From Calditrichota bacterium (GTDB lineage Bacteria; Zhuqueibacterota; Zhuqueibacteria; Zhuqueibacterales; Geothermadaptataceae), in NCBI GenBank assembly GCA_008501765.1, contig QQUE01000017.1, positions 56,467 to 120,466 of the forward strand: a stretch of 64,000 nucleotides of DNA. Direction: 5' to 3'. Position 1 is the stretch's first letter, and each line of letters begins with the position of its first letter. The notes under the pieces are model-generated. The model saw only the letters and a program-made list of their open reading frames with translations. It ran no database searches and was not told the origin of the DNA. The translations under genes were made by a program, and so were the position numbers. Of this stretch, positions 35,413-45,078 are shown piece by piece.

Positions 35413-38400
35413 ATGGTCTGTTTGCTTAAATATAAAATTCGATTAAAGTTAACTTCTTGTTTTTCTCTTCCACAACGATGTTTTGATTCAGGAAGTTACT
35501 TTAAAGGCAACCGGATTTTATTGCTTGCCCTGTTTTTGTTTTGCTGGCCAATCGATGCCCTCATTGCCCAGAAATCTCCCATCACGACGAATAATTTCCA
35601 AGTTCGATATTATCATATTTTTACCGATTCAAGCCGCGTCATTTTCCTGCCGGATTCCTTTATTGTTGCCGGAACAGACAGTTTGATTTTCAATGCGAAT
35701 CTCCTGCAACGCGGTGAGGATTATCGTCTTGAATTCAGGCGAAACAGGCTCACTTTTCCGAAATTAACTTTTCAAAAAGGTGATTCACTTTTAATATCAT
35801 ATCAAAGGCTGCTATTGCCGCTAAAAAAAAACTACTCCCTGTTAAAACCCATAAAAAAGCCTGATTCTCTGCTCTCATCAATTAGCTCCGGTGCAGCTAT
35901 AAAACGCCGTGCACAAAGTGAATCGGCCGAATACGGTTCGAAGCTGCGCAAAAGCGGCAGCCTGGTTCGCGGGCTTTCCCTGGGTTCGAATCAGGGTTTA
36001 AAAGTCGACTCTGGGCTGCGGTTGCAGGTCACAGGTGAAGTTGCAGAAGGGGTAAAAATTATTGCCGCTTTGACGGATCAAAGCACACCCATCCAACCCG
36101 AGGGCAACACTCAAACGTTGCAGGAAATCGATAAGGTCTTTATTCAGATCAAAGCAAAAAACTTTGAAACAACATTGGGAGATTACCATCTCAAATTTTC
36201 CGGCACAGAATTTACACGATATGCACGAAAATTACAAGGTGTGATGGCCACTGTCTACCCTGGGAAAAATGTGCATTTTACACTATCAGGCGCTGTTTCC
36301 AAGGGAAAATTTCGCTCGCAGGAATTTCAGGGGATCGAAGGCAATCAGGGACCCTACCAGCTCACTGGCGACCGGGGCCAAATCGATATTCTTGTCCTCG
36401 CCGGAACTGAACGTGTCTGGATCGATGGAATCGCGATGGTTCGTGGAGAAAATAACGACTATGTTATAGAATATGGCAGCGGCGAAATCACATTTACCCG
36501 CAAGCGGCTCATCACCGCTGATTCGCGCCTGGTAATCGATTTTCAGTATTCCGATGAGCGGTTTCAGCGCAGTCTTTACGGCATGGAGACCGGCCTGAAA
36601 TTTTTTAATGAAAAATTGAGCCTGAAAACAACGATTTTGCGTGAAAAAGATGATGCAGATAATCCCCTCGGAACGATGTTGACTGAAGATTCACGCAACG
36701 CGCTGTCCGCTTCCGGCGATGGTCAGGCAACGGTTAATGGTGCTACGCTGGTCGGCGCTGGTGAGGGCAGTTATATTTTACAAGACTCTGTTTTTGTTTA
36801 TGTAGGGATTAATCAAGGTAATTATCAAGTACGATTTTCGGATATGGGACCGAGTGCCGGAAGTTATGTTTATGAAGGATTCGGCCGCTATTCATTTGCC
36901 GGACAGGGGGGTGGCAGATATGCCCCATTGATTGTGCTGCCACAGGCACAGAAGCATGATGTGGCGGACATGCGACTGGATTATCAGGCAGGTGCAGCAG
37001 TTAAAATTAGTGCTGAATTGGCGGTCAGCGATGTGGATAGAAATCTCTATTCCTCCACAGATGATGGCGATAATTCCGGGCAAGCGTATCTTCTTTCATT
37101 TCTGGCGGCTCCCGAGCGCCTGTCATTTCGAGGATTCAATCTCGGTGCGATGAGTTTGCGAATCAAACATCGGTTTCGTGGCCGGCAATACCAGGATATT
37201 GATCGCGCCAATGAAATTGAATTCGGGCGTCAGTGGGATCTCGGAAATGAAATTTCGGCCGGAGATGAATTAATCACGGAGACCGAATTTAAATATGCAC
37301 CACAGCCAAATATCCGATTTTTTACCAGCGCAGGAATGTTTGACCAAAAAGGAAGCGGTGTTTCTTCAAAAAAAGTGACGGGTGGAACGCAGTGGCAAAC
37401 CCCCAACCTTGTTGAGCTGAATTACAATATCGAAAATATCGAAAAATCAAAGGATGCAGGTGAAAAATCAAACTCCTGGTTGCGGCAAAATGGGGAAGTG
37501 CAACGCACGTTCTGGTTTTTCAAACCGATGTTTTCTTTTGAAAATGAAATAAAAAAAGAAATACCGCTCGCCGACACATTGCGCTCCGGATTTCAGTTCA
37601 CAAATTTGACGGCAGGCCTTGGTTTTGCTCGCTTCAAACATCTTGCGGCACAAATTAAATTTTCCCAAAGGGAAGATGATGATCGATTTGCCGGCATGTT
37701 TCAACCGCACAGCACCGCAAAAACACGGCGATTTGAAACAGCCACAAAAAATATAAAAAATTTCCATTTTTCAGGTGCATACACCCACCGAACCCGCGAA
37801 TATCAGACGAAAGATCTGCAGGACACCCGCACCGATTTGGCAGAAGTTAAAATTGGTTCGACTCACTGGAAAAAAGCCGTAAAACTGGATGGGCACTATC
37901 AGATCACCAACACGCAGGTGGGCAAACAGGAACGTGTTTATTTTAAGGTTGAAGAAGGCGAAGGGAATTTCCGTTACGAAGAATCCCTCGACGAATATGT
38001 TTCCGATCCGTTCGGTGATTATATTGTGCGCCTGTTACCGACCGACGATTTCATTCCGGTCGTTGAACTTAAGGGGCAGGTAAATATTCGATTTAAACCC
38101 AAAAACGCCCTGCGATCGAGAAAAAAAACATCTCTTTTTCAAAAAATTATGAGTAACATCGCCACAGAAACATTTCTGCGGGTGGAAGAAAAGACGCAGG
38201 AATCCGAAGTCCGTGATATCTTTTTGCTCAATTTAAACAGGTTTCAAAATCCTGCGGTGACTTTGTTTGGCAATATGTCCATCCGGCAAGATATTTCCAT
38301 TTTCGAAAAACGCCGTGACTTGTCGTTGCGGTATCGGTTGCTCTCCGGCAAAAGTATCAACAACCAATATTTAGACGATGAGCAAAAACGTCGGCATATT

Positions 38401-38919
38401 CGTCACGAATGGCGGTTAAATCTTTCTCCATCGAACGCCTGGGCAGGACGTTTTGAAATTATTCGAACCATCGAAGATAAAACATTTTCGAAGGAAACGC
38501 GCCCTGACCGGTTTATTCGCGGCTTTCGTTTTGTTTCTGATATTTCGTACCGGCCAAAACCTCGATTGGAACTTGCATTGCGCTCAGTTTTCGGTCGCGA
38601 TTTGGATAAAGCCTATACGCCGGCCACGGAAGTCCAGCAGGTTACAGTAAAACCGCGAACCAGCTATTCTTTTCGTGGCCGCGGCCGTTTCCGCGCCGAT
38701 GTCGAATATACGAAAGTCAGCGCCAATGACGAATCGCGCATAATTCCCTATGAATTAGCCCAAGGGTACCGCCTTGGAGATTCTTTTCGCTGGAATCTGA
38801 CTTTTGAATATCGCATGGCCAATAATTTGAATACTTCGGTGAGTTACCAGGGCCGCGATGAACCGCAGCGGGAGGAAACGATTCATGTGGCCAAAGTGGA
38901 AATGCGAGCCTATTTTTAA
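35413..38919 (+). CDS. Large outer-membrane beta-strand protein, SprA-like N-terminal region
   Basis: The protein is about 1,168 aa from the ATG at 35413. The frame stays open from a GTG at 35335, but that stretch holds a REP-like remnant. After a long n-region comes a hydrophobic signal segment (LLLALFLFCWPIDALIAQ). The part with GSLVRGLSLGSNQGLKVDSG and LGDYHLKFSGTEFTRYARKLQG (about residues 185-285) resembles the repeated region of the T9SS translocon protein SprA. The rest is rich in alternating beta strands with aromatic ends, as in a large barrel, and ends EMRAYF. SprA itself is about 2,400 aa, so this would be a shorter relative. It lies next to the Omp85 gene. The T9SS link is inference. 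Confidence 0.6.
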   Translation: MVCLLKYKIRLKLTSCFSLPQRCFDSGSYFKGNRILLLALFLFCWPIDALIAQKSPITTNNFQVRYYHIFTDSSRVIFLPDSFIVAGTDSLIFNANLLQRGEDYRLEFRRNRLTFPKLTFQKGDSLLISYQRLLLPLKKNYSLLKPIKKPDSLLSSISSGAAIKRRAQSESAEYGSKLRKSGSLVRGLSLGSNQGLKVDSGLRLQVTGEVAEGVKIIAALTDQSTPIQPEGNTQTLQEIDKVFIQIKAKNFETTLGDYHLKFSGTEFTRYARKLQGVMATVYPGKNVHFTLSGAVSKGKFRSQEFQGIEGNQGPYQLTGDRGQIDILVLAGTERVWIDGIAMVRGENNDYVIEYGSGEITFTRKRLITADSRLVIDFQYSDERFQRSLYGMETGLKFFNEKLSLKTTILREKDDADNPLGTMLTEDSRNALSASGDGQATVNGATLVGAGEGSYILQDSVFVYVGINQGNYQVRFSDMGPSAGSYVYEGFGRYSFAGQGGGRYAPLIVLPQAQKHDVADMRLDYQAGAAVKISAELAVSDVDRNLYSSTDDGDNSGQAYLLSFLAAPERLSFRGFNLGAMSLRIKHRFRGRQYQDIDRANEIEFGRQWDLGNEISAGDELITETEFKYAPQPNIRFFTSAGMFDQKGSGVSSKKVTGGTQWQTPNLVELNYNIENIEKSKDAGEKSNSWLRQNGEVQRTFWFFKPMFSFENEIKKEIPLADTLRSGFQFTNLTAGLGFARFKHLAAQIKFSQREDDDRFAGMFQPHSTAKTRRFETATKNIKNFHFSGAYTHRTREYQTKDLQDTRTDLAEVKIGSTHWKKAVKLDGHYQITNTQVGKQERVYFKVEEGEGNFRYEESLDEYVSDPFGDYIVRLLPTDDFIPVVELKGQVNIRFKPKNALRSRKKTSLFQKIMSNIATETFLRVEEKTQESEVRDIFLLNLNRFQNPAVTLFGNMSIRQDISIFEKRRDLSLRYRLLSGKSINNQYLDDEQKRRHIRHEWRLNLSPSNAWAGRFEIIRTIEDKTFSKETRPDRFIRGFRFVSDISYRPKPRLELALRSVFGRDLDKAYTPATEVQQVTVKPRTSYSFRGRGRFRADVEYTKVSANDESRIIPYELAQGYRLGDSFRWNLTFEYRMANNLNTSVSYQGRDEPQREETIHVAKVEMRAYF

Positions 38920-38995
38920 TTTTTGGTTAATTGTAGAATTTATAAATGGCGATAAAAGCAAAAGTGAAATATAATTACATGGAAATCATGCACTG

Positions 38996-40741
38996 GTGAA
39001 ATTTCTGCGAATTAAAATTTATTTGAGTACAGTGGTTTTGGCACTGATTTCGTTTTTTATCGAAATTGACCTGCTCGCCAGCGGCATTGCGGAAGCGCCG
39101 GCTGATTCCACGCGAAAGGCAATCCAGGTTCGATTTCGTGGCGGAATGAGCAGCGGCGAATTATTACGGGCATTAAATGTCGATGCGCGCAATCCAAAAA
39201 CTGGACTCACGTTGAAGGAATTGAGCCGGAAAAGTTTAAAATGGCTTAATCAAAACGGCTATTATTTTGCATCGATCGATACGATTGAAAACCGGACTGA
39301 ACCGGCGGAACACATTTTTATTTTCATCACGGCTGGTTTGAAATCAGAAAATTTGCAAATGAAAGTAAAATCATCCGAAAATGGCAATCGGGATGAGTGG
39401 CGATTGACAGCCAATCGTGAGAGAATGCAGGATGAAGTTGATGCACATATCTATAATATTTTGCAGGAACTGGGCGAAGAAGGCTATCCATTTGCAGAAG
39501 TTTTTTTCGACTCCGTGGGAATTGCCACAGGCGAATCAAAAAAAGCAGATATTATGGCTGAAAGCTTTGTCCTGTTTGGCCCCAAAGTCTACATCGATTC
39601 CGTTGAAATTACCGGTAACAAAATTACGAAAGGGAACGTCATCCGTCGTGAGATAGGGCTGAAACCGGGTGATATTTATCAGGCCTCCCGTATTCGAGCT
39701 GTGCGCAATAAACTGCAAAGGTTGGCCATATTTTCATCGGTTGCAGCACCTCGATTGTATTATGAGAATAATCAATCTCTCTTGCAAATTAACGTGCGAG
39801 AAGGAAACACCAATGTTTTTAATGGCGTGGCAGGCTATAATCCGGGCAGCGATGGCGAATCGGGCTATCTGACAGGCACTCTCGATATTAAATTTGGCAA
39901 CCTGCTGGGAACCGGAAGACAATTCGCAGCGCGTTGGGAAAAACGGGATCGCGATGCTCAGGAGCTGGCAGTCAATTTTCGGGAACCCTGGTTTTTAAAT
40001 TACCCCGTGCATTTGCAAGGTGGCTTTCAGCAATTAATTCAGGATACACTTTACGTCGAACGGCGATTTGATTTAACGGTGAATTGGCCCTTTCGTGAAA
40101 TTATCGACTTTGTCGGCAAACTGGAGAGGGCAACGATAAATCCTGATTCCGCAGGAGCGGTGCTGCTTAATCTGGAAAAAAGCCGTTCTTTGGCCGCGGG
40201 CTTTGGATTACAATACAATTCAATGGATGATTTGTATAATCCGCGCTATGGGATCTATTACTACACAATGCTCGAAACCGTGCGCAAAAAGACCGGGACT
40301 AGCTTCAAACAACAGAAATTAGCCGTCGATGTCGAGTGGTTCTTACCGACCTGGCGATATCAGGTTTTGAGTTCGGCTTTGCACTGGCGGCATATTTCCA
40401 GTAATGAAAATCAAATAAGTTTTGCTGATCAATACCGCCTTGGTGGTGCGAAATCTTTGCGTGGGTATCGCGAGGAGCAGTTTCGTGGTGAGCGCATCGC
40501 GTGGGCCAATTTTGAATATCGCTATTTGCTCTCCAAGCGGAGCCGTGCCTTTGTTTTTTTCGATGCCGGTTATTTTTATCAAAACCTGAATTTGAAAGAA
40601 AATGAAGAAGCTTTGTCGAGTCTGGGGCTTGGTGTTCGAATGGAAACAAAACTGGGAATCGTCGGTTTGGATTATGGGTTGGGCAAAGGGGATGGTCTCT
40701 CGCAGGGGAAAGTTCATGTCAGTTTGGTGAACACATTCTAA
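38996..40741 (+). CDS. Omp85/BamA-TamA family outer-membrane protein
   Basis: The protein is 581 aa from a GTG start with a signal peptide (about 1-30, ending LLASG). At least one clear POTRA-type domain is near residues 195-270 (VYIDSVEITGNKITKGNVIRREIGLKPGDIY), with probably another before it. A C-terminal 16-strand barrel carries the Omp85 motif LRGYREEQFRGE near 484 and a terminal strand ending in Phe (KVHVSLVNTF). The family inserts or exports proteins at the outer membrane. It is shorter than BamA and may be a TamA-like or specialised partner of the preceding SprA-like barrel. The gap to that gene is 76 nt. Confidence 0.85.
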   Translation: MKFLRIKIYLSTVVLALISFFIEIDLLASGIAEAPADSTRKAIQVRFRGGMSSGELLRALNVDARNPKTGLTLKELSRKSLKWLNQNGYYFASIDTIENRTEPAEHIFIFITAGLKSENLQMKVKSSENGNRDEWRLTANRERMQDEVDAHIYNILQELGEEGYPFAEVFFDSVGIATGESKKADIMAESFVLFGPKVYIDSVEITGNKITKGNVIRREIGLKPGDIYQASRIRAVRNKLQRLAIFSSVAAPRLYYENNQSLLQINVREGNTNVFNGVAGYNPGSDGESGYLTGTLDIKFGNLLGTGRQFAARWEKRDRDAQELAVNFREPWFLNYPVHLQGGFQQLIQDTLYVERRFDLTVNWPFREIIDFVGKLERATINPDSAGAVLLNLEKSRSLAAGFGLQYNSMDDLYNPRYGIYYYTMLETVRKKTGTSFKQQKLAVDVEWFLPTWRYQVLSSALHWRHISSNENQISFADQYRLGGAKSLRGYREEQFRGERIAWANFEYRYLLSKRSRAFVFFDAGYFYQNLNLKENEEALSSLGLGVRMETKLGIVGLDYGLGKGDGLSQGKVHVSLVNTF

Positions 40742-41677
40742 CTTTTTTTCAATAAATCAAAAATGACTAAACATTTTTTTGATTTTCCATGTCCAAATTA
40801 CAGCGGGCATTCTTCTCGTTGAAGTTATTTTCGGTTTAAACTTTGGAAATTCTCTTGTTAACCCGTTGTGCAATATGCGATTAATTGACCGATTGTCAGC
40901 TCAAAATTGTCGTTTTACTGCATATAACAAATAAAACGTTTTACTTTGTATTTTTTAACCTGAATAATTCGCACACAAGGGCACTAAGTCCACAAAAAAC
41001 ATTTAAATACTTATAAAACATAACTTTGTGTACCCCGTGGCTTTGTGAGAGCTAATTTTAATAGATAACTTAGTTTTTCTTCTCGTCTTGTCTCAAATAT
41101 CTAATTATCAACAGGTTAAGAAAATTTTAAAAAATAATTGTGAATAAAGCAGGCTAAAAAACGCAATTGCTTCGCTGAGCTTCGGTTCCGTACGCTGCAC
41201 ACAGGAATCCAGGCGAAAACAAGCCTAAGATTCCCGTTTAAAGTACTCGGGAATGACAGTTTATTGGCTTTTTCAACGAATTTATTAATTTTGCACAATG
41301 CATTATTATTATATAAAATTCTGTCAAATTATCCGCAAATTTGAATAAATATAAATTATTCAAACGGACGGTATTGGGATGTTTTTATTAAAATAACGGG
41401 ATAGGCGAAAGAGAAAAAGGAGAATTAGCCGAAACAAGGCAGGCAGAGTGCCGTAAGGTTCAAAATACAAGTAGAGAAAAAAACTGAGTAAAGGCCGCCA
41501 CTTTTACCCGGTTTGTTGAAAGAAATCTTGCTCCATACAACATTCTAAAGATAGATGTTTTAAAATAATAATGGCAGGTATTTTTATTCCATTCCAGCAA
41601 CCTTTCATTTCAACTCTCTTCCAATTCCAAATCAATCCAATATATCAACTCACCGACATTACACCAAGGAGAAGCGT
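40742..41677. other. Repeat-bearing intergenic region
   Basis: No supportable gene is present. It contains TAACCTGAATAATTC (from 40957), shared with 17331, followed by a CTTTGTG..CCGTGGCTTTGTGAGAG stretch (41024-41052) whose inverse recurs at 57248-57270. A REP-type AATCC..GGGAATGAC piece lies at 41205-41256. TTGTGCAA-type ends occur at 40866 and 41293. The region looks like a sink for small repeats. Confidence 0.5.
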
Positions 41678-41944
41678 ATGTCACAAAAACTGGTTACTAA
41701 AAATGGTAAACGATTTGTGCTGTATATTTCCAGGGAGTTACGGAACGAAATTACCGAATGTGTGAATCAGGACGGCACCACACTCGCTGATTTCGCCCGT
41801 GAGGCCTTTGAACAATGTTTGAAAAATCGACGGCAGGAGGAGCAGAAAAAGCAGTTGGCAGAAGCATGCCTCATGTTTCGCGATTTTGATATGCAGCAGC
41901 TCAAAAACTGGTCTACAACCGAGGCTGAGGGGTGGCCCGTATGA
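41678..41944 (+). CDS. Ribbon-helix-helix-type antitoxin
   Basis: The protein is 88 aa. KRFVLYISRELRNEITECVNQDGTTLADFAREAFEQCL has the strand-helix-helix pattern of RHH DNA-binding antitoxins, followed by a charged C-terminal tail (RRQEEQKKQLAEACL..) suited to wrapping a toxin. AAGGAGAA lies 7 nt before the ATG. Its stop overlaps the MazF-like start by four bases (ATGA). It would neutralise the toxin and repress the operon. Confidence 0.78.
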   Translation: MSQKLVTKNGKRFVLYISRELRNEITECVNQDGTTLADFAREAFEQCLKNRRQEEQKKQLAEACLMFRDFDMQQLKNWSTTEAEGWPV

Positions 41945-42297
41945 ATCTTTACAGCCGCGGTGATGTGATCCTTGTCGGTTTGAATAGTGATGTCTCACCA
42001 AAAGCGGCCAATCCAATTGTCCGGCCAGCGGTTGTTGTTTCCAGCGATACGTTGAACAGCAATTTAAATACGATCATCGTTTGCCCAATTATTGAGGCGA
42101 ATGGCGTATCTGAGTCGCGAATTGGAGCCACATTTGTTCATTCGGATATAATGGGTTTGGGGAAAAACTGTATAGTCCTCTCCTTCCAAATTCGCAGCAT
42201 TGATAAAAATCGAGTAACCCGCCGTGTGGGTTCCCTTCCTGAAATTTATTTGAAGCAAGTTCAGGAAGGATTAATTGCAGCGCTGGAAATCGAATAA
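41941..42297 (+). CDS. MazF/PemK-family toxin endoribonuclease
   Basis: The protein is 118 aa from the ATG at 41941; a GTG 9 nt upstream is also in frame. RGDVILVGLNSDVSPKAANPIVRPAVVVSSD is the PemK/MazF opening (Gly-Asp-Val, then RPAVVVS), followed by NTIIVCPI and the strand set ending VQEGL. The family cleaves mRNA at short sequences. It forms an operon with the RHH antitoxin. The conserved elements seem intact, so the pair may be active. A weak hairpin (42303-42327) lies between it and the convergent exonuclease gene. Confidence 0.85.
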   Translation: MNLYSRGDVILVGLNSDVSPKAANPIVRPAVVVSSDTLNSNLNTIIVCPIIEANGVSESRIGATFVHSDIMGLGKNCIVLSFQIRSIDKNRVTRRVGSLPEIYLKQVQEGLIAALEIE

Positions 42298-42337
42298 TCG
42301 TTATTCCCTCTCCGTATGGAGCGGAATTTTGAGGGAT

Positions 42338-43090
42338 CTACTCCAGTGTGATGCCAACAGGACAATGATCGGAACCCATAACATCCGGCAGGATAAAAGC
42401 TTCTTTCAGCTTCGGGCGCAAGCTCTCGGAGATGCAAAAGTAGTCAATACGCCAGCCTATATTTCTTTCCCGCGCATTCATGCGATAAGACCACCACGAA
42501 TACTGCCCACCTTCTTTGTTGAATTCCCGCAAAGTATCTATAAATCCAGCATCGACGATGTTGTCAAATCCGGCCCGCTCTTCGTCGGTAAATCCGGCAT
42601 TTTTCCGATTGCTCTTTGGATTGGCCAGGTCGATTTCTTTGTGGGCCACATTCAGATCGCCACAGAAAATGACGGGTTTCCTTTTTTCCAATCCTTTGAC
42701 ATACTTTAGAAAATCAACGTCCCATTTTTTTTGCCTGTAGTCCAGCCGTGCAAGACCCCGCTGTGAGTTTGGCGTGTACACATTTACAAGATAAAAGTTG
42801 TCAAATTCCAGCGTGATGACGCGCCCCTCTTTATCGTGTTCAGGAATATCCAGGTCATAACGGACGTCAATTGGGGTTTGTTTTGTAAAAATGGCAGTTC
42901 CGGAGTATCCTTTTTTATCTGCGGAATTCCAATATTGTTTATAGCCGTTAAATTCGAATTCAACCTGTTCAGGTCGCGCTTTTGTCTCTTGAACGCATAA
43001 GATGTCAATTTCTGTATCAGTAATAAATTCGATAAAACCTTTTTTCATTGCTGCACGAATGCCGTTGACATTCCAGGAAATCAATTTCAT
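42338..43090 (-). CDS. xth: Exodeoxyribonuclease III
   Basis: The protein is 250 aa. All family landmarks are present: [15 protein letters not shown] at the N-terminus, LCVQETKA with the metal-binding Glu near 35, VYTPNS near 108, [16 protein letters not shown] near 142, WRIDYF near 213 and the catalytic GSDHCPV near 239. It is an AP endonuclease and 3'-5' exonuclease of base-excision repair, cytoplasmic. It is convergent with the toxin gene and probably transcribed alone. Confidence 0.96.
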   Translation of the reverse strand: MKLISWNVNGIRAAMKKGFIEFITDTEIDILCVQETKARPEQVEFEFNGYKQYWNSADKKGYSGTAIFTKQTPIDVRYDLDIPEHDKEGRVITLEFDNFYLVNVYTPNSQRGLARLDYRQKKWDVDFLKYVKGLEKRKPVIFCGDLNVAHKEIDLANPKSNRKNAGFTDEERAGFDNIVDAGFIDTLREFNKEGGQYSWWSYRMNARERNIGWRIDYFCISESLRPKLKEAFILPDVMGSDHCPVGITLE

Positions 43091-43261
43091 TTTTAGCTGT
43101 CCTTATTGCATTGTAAATAAATGTTTGCATTATTATGCAAAATATAATCAAGAATGAAAAGGGATATTTATTTTTCAGGTGGGGATAAAGACTTTGCAGG
43201 AGTGAAAATGCAGATATTTTTAATTTCTTGTGAAATTTTTTTTATAAAGGGACTGTTCGTT

Positions 43262-44233
43262 TTAATCCAATTGATTCAGGAGGTCACGGGAAAGGGTATA
43301 AAAATTGTGAGACTGATCAATCCGGGACAAATATTGTTTGGCAGAATCAGCTTTGCCGGCGAAATGATAGGCCAGGCCGAGAAAATACAATTCTCTGCCG
43401 GATGCTTGCAGACCATGCGAACTGGCGAAAGTGGAGGAATAATTCAACTCGTGGATGGCGGTCGTTAAATGAGGTGAATAATTGCCTTTGCTTTCCATTG
43501 TTTCAATGGCACGACCAAAATGCGACATTGCTTTTAGAAAATAAATATCGTTGAGTAGTATGCGCCCGTCAGGAGTCTCGGTGAGTGTAGTAATTTTATT
43601 TTTCGCTGCCAGAATATTGTCAACCTTTGCACTTGCTTTAATGAAATAGTCGCTGATATAATCGCTATAACCGCCCCAAAAGTCATTCTCGATAACGGAG
43701 AATGTATTTGCGTTGCCAGCATCTGATGATCTTAATTCAGATGTTGAGCCATCCAGTTCACTGGGTCGAAATGTGGATTTCTTTTCTACAACATCGTGGA
43801 AATAATTGGTGAGAAATTGATTGGAATCGAGAGAAGATTTATTAAATGTGGGATTGAACATTAAAATAATGAGAGCTGCGATGGGGATGAGAATGGCGGC
43901 TTTTTTAACAGATACAAACTTGCGGATCGTGGCGGCAGAATAAATTGGTGCTTGGTTACTCTTTCGCAGCACTTCCATAAATTGCCTTCGGTCATCCTGC
44001 TGTGGAGCCTGGTAAATTGATGCAAACTCAATCTCTTCTTCGGGTGTGAGCTTCGTCTCTCGTTTTTTGATGATGGCGCTTATCGCACTTAAATATTTGT
44101 TGTTTTCGGTCAATTCTGCTTCAAACTCATCTACCTCATCCGGTAGAAGTTCCCCTTTAATATACTTTATCATTTTTTCCAAATTTTTATCATTATCACT
44201 TGGATTTGCTGGATTTTCATCTTTATAGAGCAT
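43262..44233 (-). CDS. Probable anti-sigma factor with membrane helix and TPR-like domain
   Basis: The protein is 323 aa. A cytoplasmic N-terminal part (LEKMIKYIKGELLPDEVDEFEAEL, about 20-43) looks like the helical start of zinc-less anti-sigma factors. It is followed by a single transmembrane helix (about 110-127, KAAILIPIAALIILMF) and an outer domain with TPR-like helices (HFGRAIETMESKGNYSP, GRELYFLGLAYHFAGKADSAKQYL). GGGAATAAG precedes the ATG. It lies 179 nt downstream of a sigma-factor-like gene on the same strand, the classic sigma then anti-sigma order. The function is inferred from layout and architecture. Confidence 0.6.
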   Translation of the reverse strand: MLYKDENPANPSDNDKNLEKMIKYIKGELLPDEVDEFEAELTENNKYLSAISAIIKKRETKLTPEEEIEFASIYQAPQQDDRRQFMEVLRKSNQAPIYSAATIRKFVSVKKAAILIPIAALIILMFNPTFNKSSLDSNQFLTNYFHDVVEKKSTFRPSELDGSTSELRSSDAGNANTFSVIENDFWGGYSDYISDYFIKASAKVDNILAAKNKITTLTETPDGRILLNDIYFLKAMSHFGRAIETMESKGNYSPHLTTAIHELNYSSTFASSHGLQASGRELYFLGLAYHFAGKADSAKQYLSRIDQSHNFYTLSRDLLNQLD

Positions 44234-44412
44234 GATCTTATTCCCATACTGATCGTAAGTTAATTAAAACTATCTTTTTTAATGCCATTAAAATTAAAAG
44301 ATGGGTAAAATTTTCGAGGAATATAAGGCACCCATATTAAAAAAAATTGGCAGGTTGTTGATTAAATAGAGACAATTTTCTGACGGGTTTTTCCCAATTT
44401 GAATTTTATTTT

Positions 44413-45078
44413 TTACTTTTTTAATAATTTTTTTAACTCGGTAATTCGGTTGGCTATTCTTTTCTTTGAAATTCCCAATGATCCGATTTCGCATATTTCA
44501 TCGGCTTTGAGTCCATGTTCAAATGCGAGTTCAAAAATGATGATATCCCGATTCCAGTTTTTATTTTTATTCTCTTTCCTAAGAATCTTCTTATACATAT
44601 CAACACGTTCTTTATATTTATGCTCCTCCTCCAGATCACCGTCCTTTGTTGCAATTAAATCCAGTATGACTAAACTATCTTCCCGTTTTGCAGAATTTAT
44701 CGGTTCATAGACTGATACCGTTGGCGCATTCCGTTTCATTGCGCTACAATGCTTGGCATAATTTATAACTTCGCACTTTACAATTTTCGCCAAATAGGCA
44801 TAAATCGATACTTCACTTTCATTACGGAAAGATCGCAGGGCTTTGCGGTTATTATCCAGAAGTTTTAGAAATATTGTCTGATTAAGGTCTGAAATGGAGT
44901 TTTTGAAGTCATTATGAAAGGGGAAAAATCTGTAGTGCCCATTCCATTTGTAAATATAATTTGAGATGACAGGATGAAATCGATTATAAAATTCGAGCCA
45001 TGCCAATTCGTTTATTTTAAGTTTTTTACAAACTTTCAGAAGTTTTTTGTTGGAGAGTTGTTTGTATGAAATCGCCAT
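44413..45078 (-). CDS. Divergent sigma-70-family (ECF-like) factor
   Basis: The protein is 221 aa. The segment AWLEFYNRFHPVISNYIYKW, then DLNQTIFLKLLDNNRKALRSFRNESEVSIYAYLAKIVKCEVINYAK (about 26-110), follows the sigma region 2 pattern. The C-terminal part (ELAFEHGLKADEICEIGSLGISKKRIANRITELKKLL) resembles the region 4 helix-turn-helix. It is AT-rich and Lys/Asn-rich, and diverges from standard ECF groups. GAGGAAA lies 12 nt before the ATG. The following gene encodes a probable anti-sigma factor. The regulon is unknown; the divergent giant secreted-protein genes are possible targets. Confidence 0.65.
   Translation of the reverse strand: MAISYKQLSNKKLLKVCKKLKINELAWLEFYNRFHPVISNYIYKWNGHYRFFPFHNDFKNSISDLNQTIFLKLLDNNRKALRSFRNESEVSIYAYLAKIVKCEVINYAKHCSAMKRNAPTVSVYEPINSAKREDSLVILDLIATKDGDLEEEHKYKERVDMYKKILRKENKNKNWNRDIIIFELAFEHGLKADEICEIGSLGISKKRIANRITELKKLLKK

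Noticed and set aside
35985..36005. TGGGTTCGAATC resembling a tRNA T-arm
   Set aside because: It lies within the SprA-like coding sequence and no acceptor or anticodon stem can be built around it.
41571..41765. Plus-strand 64-codon frame before the antitoxin
   Set aside because: It overlaps the antitoxin start in another frame; the antitoxin has the strong ribosome site.
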